This document shows positions 60,975-64,000 of a DNA stretch of 64,000 nt, one piece after another. The translations under genes and the position numbers were made by a program. How positions within the stretch are numbered: position 1 is the stretch's first letter; each line of letters starts with the position of its first letter. Location: NCBI RefSeq assembly GCF_014696225.1, contig NZ_JACJPV010000002.1:124001-188000 (forward strand), read 5' to 3'. The notes under the pieces are model-generated. The model was not told where the DNA came from, searched no databases, and worked only from the letters and a program-made list of their open reading frames with translations. Source of the DNA: Anabaena sp. FACHB-1237. GTDB lineage: Bacteria; Cyanobacteriota; Cyanobacteriia; Cyanobacteriales; Nostocaceae.

Positions 60975-63900
60975 TTATCTTGTCAGAGTGAGGGTACGGC
61001 GTTTAGTTACCATTTGATAGGCTTCAATGATATCATTTTCTGCCCAATCATGGAACTTATCAATACCGATCCCGCATTCATAACCTGCATTAACTTCACG
61101 GGCATCTTCCTTGACTCGTTTGAGAGAATCTAGGACACCTTCGTAAATTACCTTGTTTTGGCGACGTACTCGGACTTTACAGTTACGGAGTAATTTACCA
61201 GATTGTACATAACAACCAGCAACAGCACCGCGACCTACAGGGAATACTGCACGTACTTCTGTTTGTCCTAATGGTTCTTCTACTAGTTCAGGTTCCAGTA
61301 GACCTTCTAACGCGCCTTGGATATCTTCTAACAGTTTGTAGATGATATTGTATTCTCTTACATCTACACCTGCTTCATCCGCAGCTTGTCTAGCACCACT
61401 GGCATAAGTGGTATTAAAACCGATAATTACGGCGTTACTAGCTGCTGCTAAGTCTATATCTGTTTCGGTAATTTCTCCCGGTGCAGATAAAAGCATTCTG
61501 ATTTGCACTTCGTTTTGAGGTATTTGTTTCAAAGAGCCAATAATTGCTTCCACAGAACCCTGTACATCTGCTTTTAAAATTAAATTGAGTTCTTTCAACT
61601 CGCCTTCTTGAGCTTGAGCAGATAGGGTTGTGAGAGTAACGCGACCTTGTAACAAGCGGGACTGACGTTGTTTGTCTGCGCGATCGCCAGCTAAAGCACG
61701 AGCTTCTTTTTCATTTTCAAACACTTCAAATTCATCACCGGCGGCGGGAACATCGCTTAAACCTAGCACTTCCACAGCCCAGGATGGACCTGCACTTTCC
61801 ACTCTTCTACCGCGATCGTCCACCATAGCGCGGACTTTACCGAAGGCTGAACCTGCTACTAACATATCACCCACACGGAGAGTACCGTTTTGGATCAATA
61901 GGGTAGCTACTGCGCCCTTAGCCTTATCTAAGTGAGCTTCAATTACCGTACCTTTAGCGGAGCGATCGGGGTTAGCGGATAACTCAGCGACTTCAGACAC
62001 GAGTAAGATCATTTCCAAGAGAGTATCCAGATTTTCACCTTTCATGGCACTCACGGGAACCATAATGGTTTCACCACCCCAATCTTCAGCCGTGAGGCCA
62101 TAATTGGTCAGTTCTTGTTTAACCCGTTCTGGTTGTGCGCCCTCCTTATCAATCTTGTTAATAGCCACCACAATAGGTACACCTGCCGCTTGAGCGTGAC
62201 TAATAGCCTCAATAGTTTGGGGACGGACACCATCATCAGCTGCTACCACAAGAATAGCGATATCTGTCACCCTTGCACCCCGTGCGCGCATTGCTGTAAA
62301 TGCTTCGTGGCCGGGAGTATCAAGGAAAACGATTTGATGGGATTTACCTTCGTGTTCAATATCCACATGGTAAGCACCAATATGCTGGGTAATACCACCT
62401 GCTTCTCCTGCCGCCACCTTAGTTTTGCGGATAGAATCCAAGAGAGTGGTTTTACCGTGGTCTACGTGACCCATAATTGTCACCACAGGAGGACGGCGCA
62501 TGAGATGATCCAAGTCAGAGAACTCAATCATTTCTGTGACTTTACGAGCTTCTGCTTCCCGTTCCACTGTTTCTACTTCTACTTCTAACTCCTTAGCTAC
62601 GAGAGTAATAGTAGGAATGTCCAGATTTTGGGTGATACTCACTGCCATACCCTTCATAAACAGGATTTTGACAATTTCGGTATCTGCGATTACTAAAGCC
62701 TCTGCTAACTCTTGTACAGTGAGTGGACCTGTCACATTGAGGATAGCGGGACGCTCCTGTTTCTGTTCTGCTTCCTGGGGTTGACGGCGGTTTTGCTCAC
62801 GGGTTGTGGGAGCTTTTTTCGCGCCTTTTGTGGTTGGACCTGCCGGACTTTGGGTAGCAGCAGGACGGGCTGATTTAGGTTTAGGTGGACGGGCAATGGA
62901 CAGACTAACTTGAACTGCTGAGGTAATTTCCAGCCCTGTTTCATCGAGGAAATCATCTTCTTCAAAATCATCATCAATGATCGGTTTAGAACGTTTTCCC
63001 TTGACTCCAGACTTCGACTTTTCTTTAATTTCGTCCAGGCTCTCTTCTTCTTGCCATTTTTTGCCACCTTTAGGAGCACGGGGTGGGGTGGGACGTTTTA
63101 AGTCTAGTAGTTCAGGAATTACGGCAACTTCTTCCAATATTTCCTTTTTACCTAGATCCTTTTTCCCAGGTCCGCCTGCCATTGGTCTGGGTGGAGTAGC
63201 TATGGGTGCTTCTACCGGACGGGATGGACGGGGTCGCTGTACATCTCCACTGGGGGCAGATGGTTTACTACCACGTTCAGATTTTACCGGTGCGGGAGTG
63301 CTGCGTCCTGGTTTTTGTGGACCTGGGGCTGATCCTTGATCACTTTTGGGTTTGTTGCCTCTACGCTCGTTGTTTTTTGCTGTGGGACGATCTCCTGTAC
63401 GCTCTTCTTCCGATTTCGCTGGGCGATCGCGTTTAAGAATTGGTTTTTCCCCAGTAGATACCTGTCCACTGCTCACTTTACCATCTCCTGGTCGTGCTGG
63501 TGGCGATGATAACTGGGGTTTGGCGGATTTTTGTGGTTTTTCCGGTTTCCCTTTCGCTAGTTTTTGTTCTGATTTTTCCGCTACTGGTTTTTCTGCCACT
63601 GGTTCAGGTTTAGATGCTGGTTCAGGCGGTGACGGATGGGATTTTTGCGGACTTTCAGATTGATTTCGGGGTACTGGTCGTGATGCAGGTGCAGGGGGCT
63701 TGATAGCAGAATTTGGTGCTGCAAAAGGCTTGGGAGGTGCAGGATGATTAAGTTCAGATGAAGCACTAGCAGCTAAATCGCTATCAGAACGAGAATTAGG
63801 GTTTCTCAATACTTTAGGTTTTAGAATTTCCAAGATTTGTTGTTTGTGATTTGCAGTAGGACGGTTTTGTGAGCCAGGATAGTGGGAATTTAGCCTATGC

Positions 63901-64000
63901 CTGTTGGTACTTTTTTCTTTTCTGGCTGCTATTTTCGCGGCCACCAATTTTTTGGCGGCAGTGCGAATTTCTTCAGCTTCAGATTCTGAAATTGTACTAC
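60975..64000 (-). CDS. infB: translation initiation factor IF-2, 5' end off window
   Basis: The frame stays open to the right edge ([20 protein letters not shown] before the TTG at 63947), so the start lies outside. It delivers initiator fMet-tRNA to the 30S subunit. A very long Pro/Lys/Ser-rich linker (to about residue 400 of the visible part) precedes the GTPase domain, with G1 [18 protein letters not shown]2/G3 [11 protein letters not shown]...DTPGHEAF and G4 NKIDKEG. Domains II-IV follow ([19 protein letters not shown]), ending [20 protein letters not shown]. Full family layout from the linker on. Many short reading frames on the plus strand here are antisense shadows. Confidence 0.96.
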   Translation of the reverse strand, partial: STISESEAEEIRTAAKKLVAAKIAARKEKSTNRHRLNSHYPGSQNRPTANHKQQILEILKPKVLRNPNSRSDSDLAASASSELNHPAPPKPFAAPNSAIKPPAPASRPVPRNQSESPQKSHPSPPEPASKPEPVAEKPVAEKSEQKLAKGKPEKPQKSAKPQLSSPPARPGDGKVSSGQVSTGEKPILKRDRPAKSEEERTGDRPTAKNNERRGNKPKSDQGSAPGPQKPGRSTPAPVKSERGSKPSAPSGDVQRPRPSRPVEAPIATPPRPMAGGPGKKDLGKKEILEEVAVIPELLDLKRPTPPRAPKGGKKWQEEESLDEIKEKSKSGVKGKRSKPIIDDDFEEDDFLDETGLEITSAVQVSLSIARPPKPKSARPAATQSPAGPTTKGAKKAPTTREQNRRQPQEAEQKQERPAILNVTGPLTVQELAEALVIADTEIVKILFMKGMAVSITQNLDIPTITLVAKELEVEVETVEREAEARKVTEMIEFSDLDHLMRRPPVVTIMGHVDHGKTTLLDSIRKTKVAAGEAGGITQHIGAYHVDIEHEGKSHQIVFLDTPGHEAFTAMRARGARVTDIAILVVAADDGVRPQTIEAISHAQAAGVPIVVAINKIDKEGAQPERVKQELTNYGLTAEDWGGETIMVPVSAMKGENLDTLLEMILLVSEVAELSANPDRSAKGTVIEAHLDKAKGAVATLLIQNGTLRVGDMLVAGSAFGKVRAMVDDRGRRVESAGPSWAVEVLGLSDVPAAGDEFEVFENEKEARALAGDRADKQRQSRLLQGRVTLTTLSAQAQEGELKELNLILKADVQGSVEAIIGSLKQIPQNEVQIRMLLSAPGEITETDIDLAAASNAVIIGFNTTYASGARQAADEAGVDVREYNIIYKLLEDIQGALEGLLEPELVEEPLGQTEVRAVFPVGRGAVAGCYVQSGKLLRNCKVRVRRQNKVIYEGVLDSLKRVKEDAREVNAGYECGIGIDKFHDWAENDIIEAYQMVTKRRTLTLTR

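Noticed and set aside
61672..63663. Several plus-strand frames within infB
   Set aside because: They are antisense shadows of a clear IF-2 gene on the minus strand.

Overview
The window comes from a filamentous, probably heterocyst-forming (Nostocales) cyanobacterium. The evidence is an AT-rich base composition, dozens of HIP1 octamers (GCGATCGC), short heptamer repeats between genes, several families of small dispersed palindromes, and gene content typical of the group: bidirectional [NiFe] hydrogenase, heme oxygenase, apocarotenoid oxygenase, glycogen synthase and cyanobacterial DUF proteins. Genus cannot be fixed from this alone.

Left part (1-9.2 kb): the end of a hox operon (DUF3122-like gene, hoxY, a CBS-domain gene, hoxH), then a pentapeptide-repeat gene, then DUF29 - hoxW - ADP-forming acyl-CoA synthetase/GNAT. 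HoxH still carries its C-terminal extension, and HoxW is the protease expected to remove it. From 9.2 to 16.4 kb lie an M3 oligopeptidase, a cyanophycin-synthetase-like ATP-grasp protein, small conserved unknowns and a repeat-rich gene desert with a gene remnant. From 16.4 to 25.3 kb come an FG-GAP/cadherin/DUF4114 giant protein, then a nucleoside phosphorylase (HpnG-like), an RND pump, HpnA and HpnH, which together look like a hopanoid side-chain locus.

Middle (25.6-39.7 kb): sugar ABC permease, heme oxygenase, DUF3067, TatC, YifB/ComM, FAD amine oxidase, a DciA-like DUF721 protein, MnmG, a GspC/PilP-like membrane protein and NDH-2.

The most unusual segment is 39.9-45.1 kb. Three tightly coupled genes (DUF262/GmrS-like; AAA ATPase with DUF3696; an unrecognised 266-aa protein with a small-toxin-like C-terminus) lie directly upstream of coaBC, with a TAATG stop/start overlap into it. 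On the other side of coaBC sits a Phd/PIN toxin-antitoxin pair, followed by a second, diverged, decapitated copy of the coaBC 3' end. This looks like a conflict-system island built around coaBC, and the three-gene cassette is the best candidate for an undescribed system.

Right part (45-64 kb): AlkB, carotenoid oxygenase, GlgA, HemC, GDP-fucose synthesis (gmd, fcl), an MFS pump, KDPG aldolase, a short Hsp70 with a divergent membrane protein, an orphan TnpB with a small upstream ORF, and the start of infB, which runs off the right edge.

Dispersed repeats are a major theme. A 104-bp element with 11-13-bp inverted ends (full-length copies at about 3.2, 4.5, 9.2, 15.2 and 32.1 kb, diverged at 52.5 kb) has one copy inserted into a second, about 147-bp element family. 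That nested copy exposes an exact TA target duplication. A GATCCC...GGGATC hairpin family lies at gene ends and twice supplies the last codons of a protein. No tRNA, rRNA, CRISPR array or complete transposase/tnpA was found.
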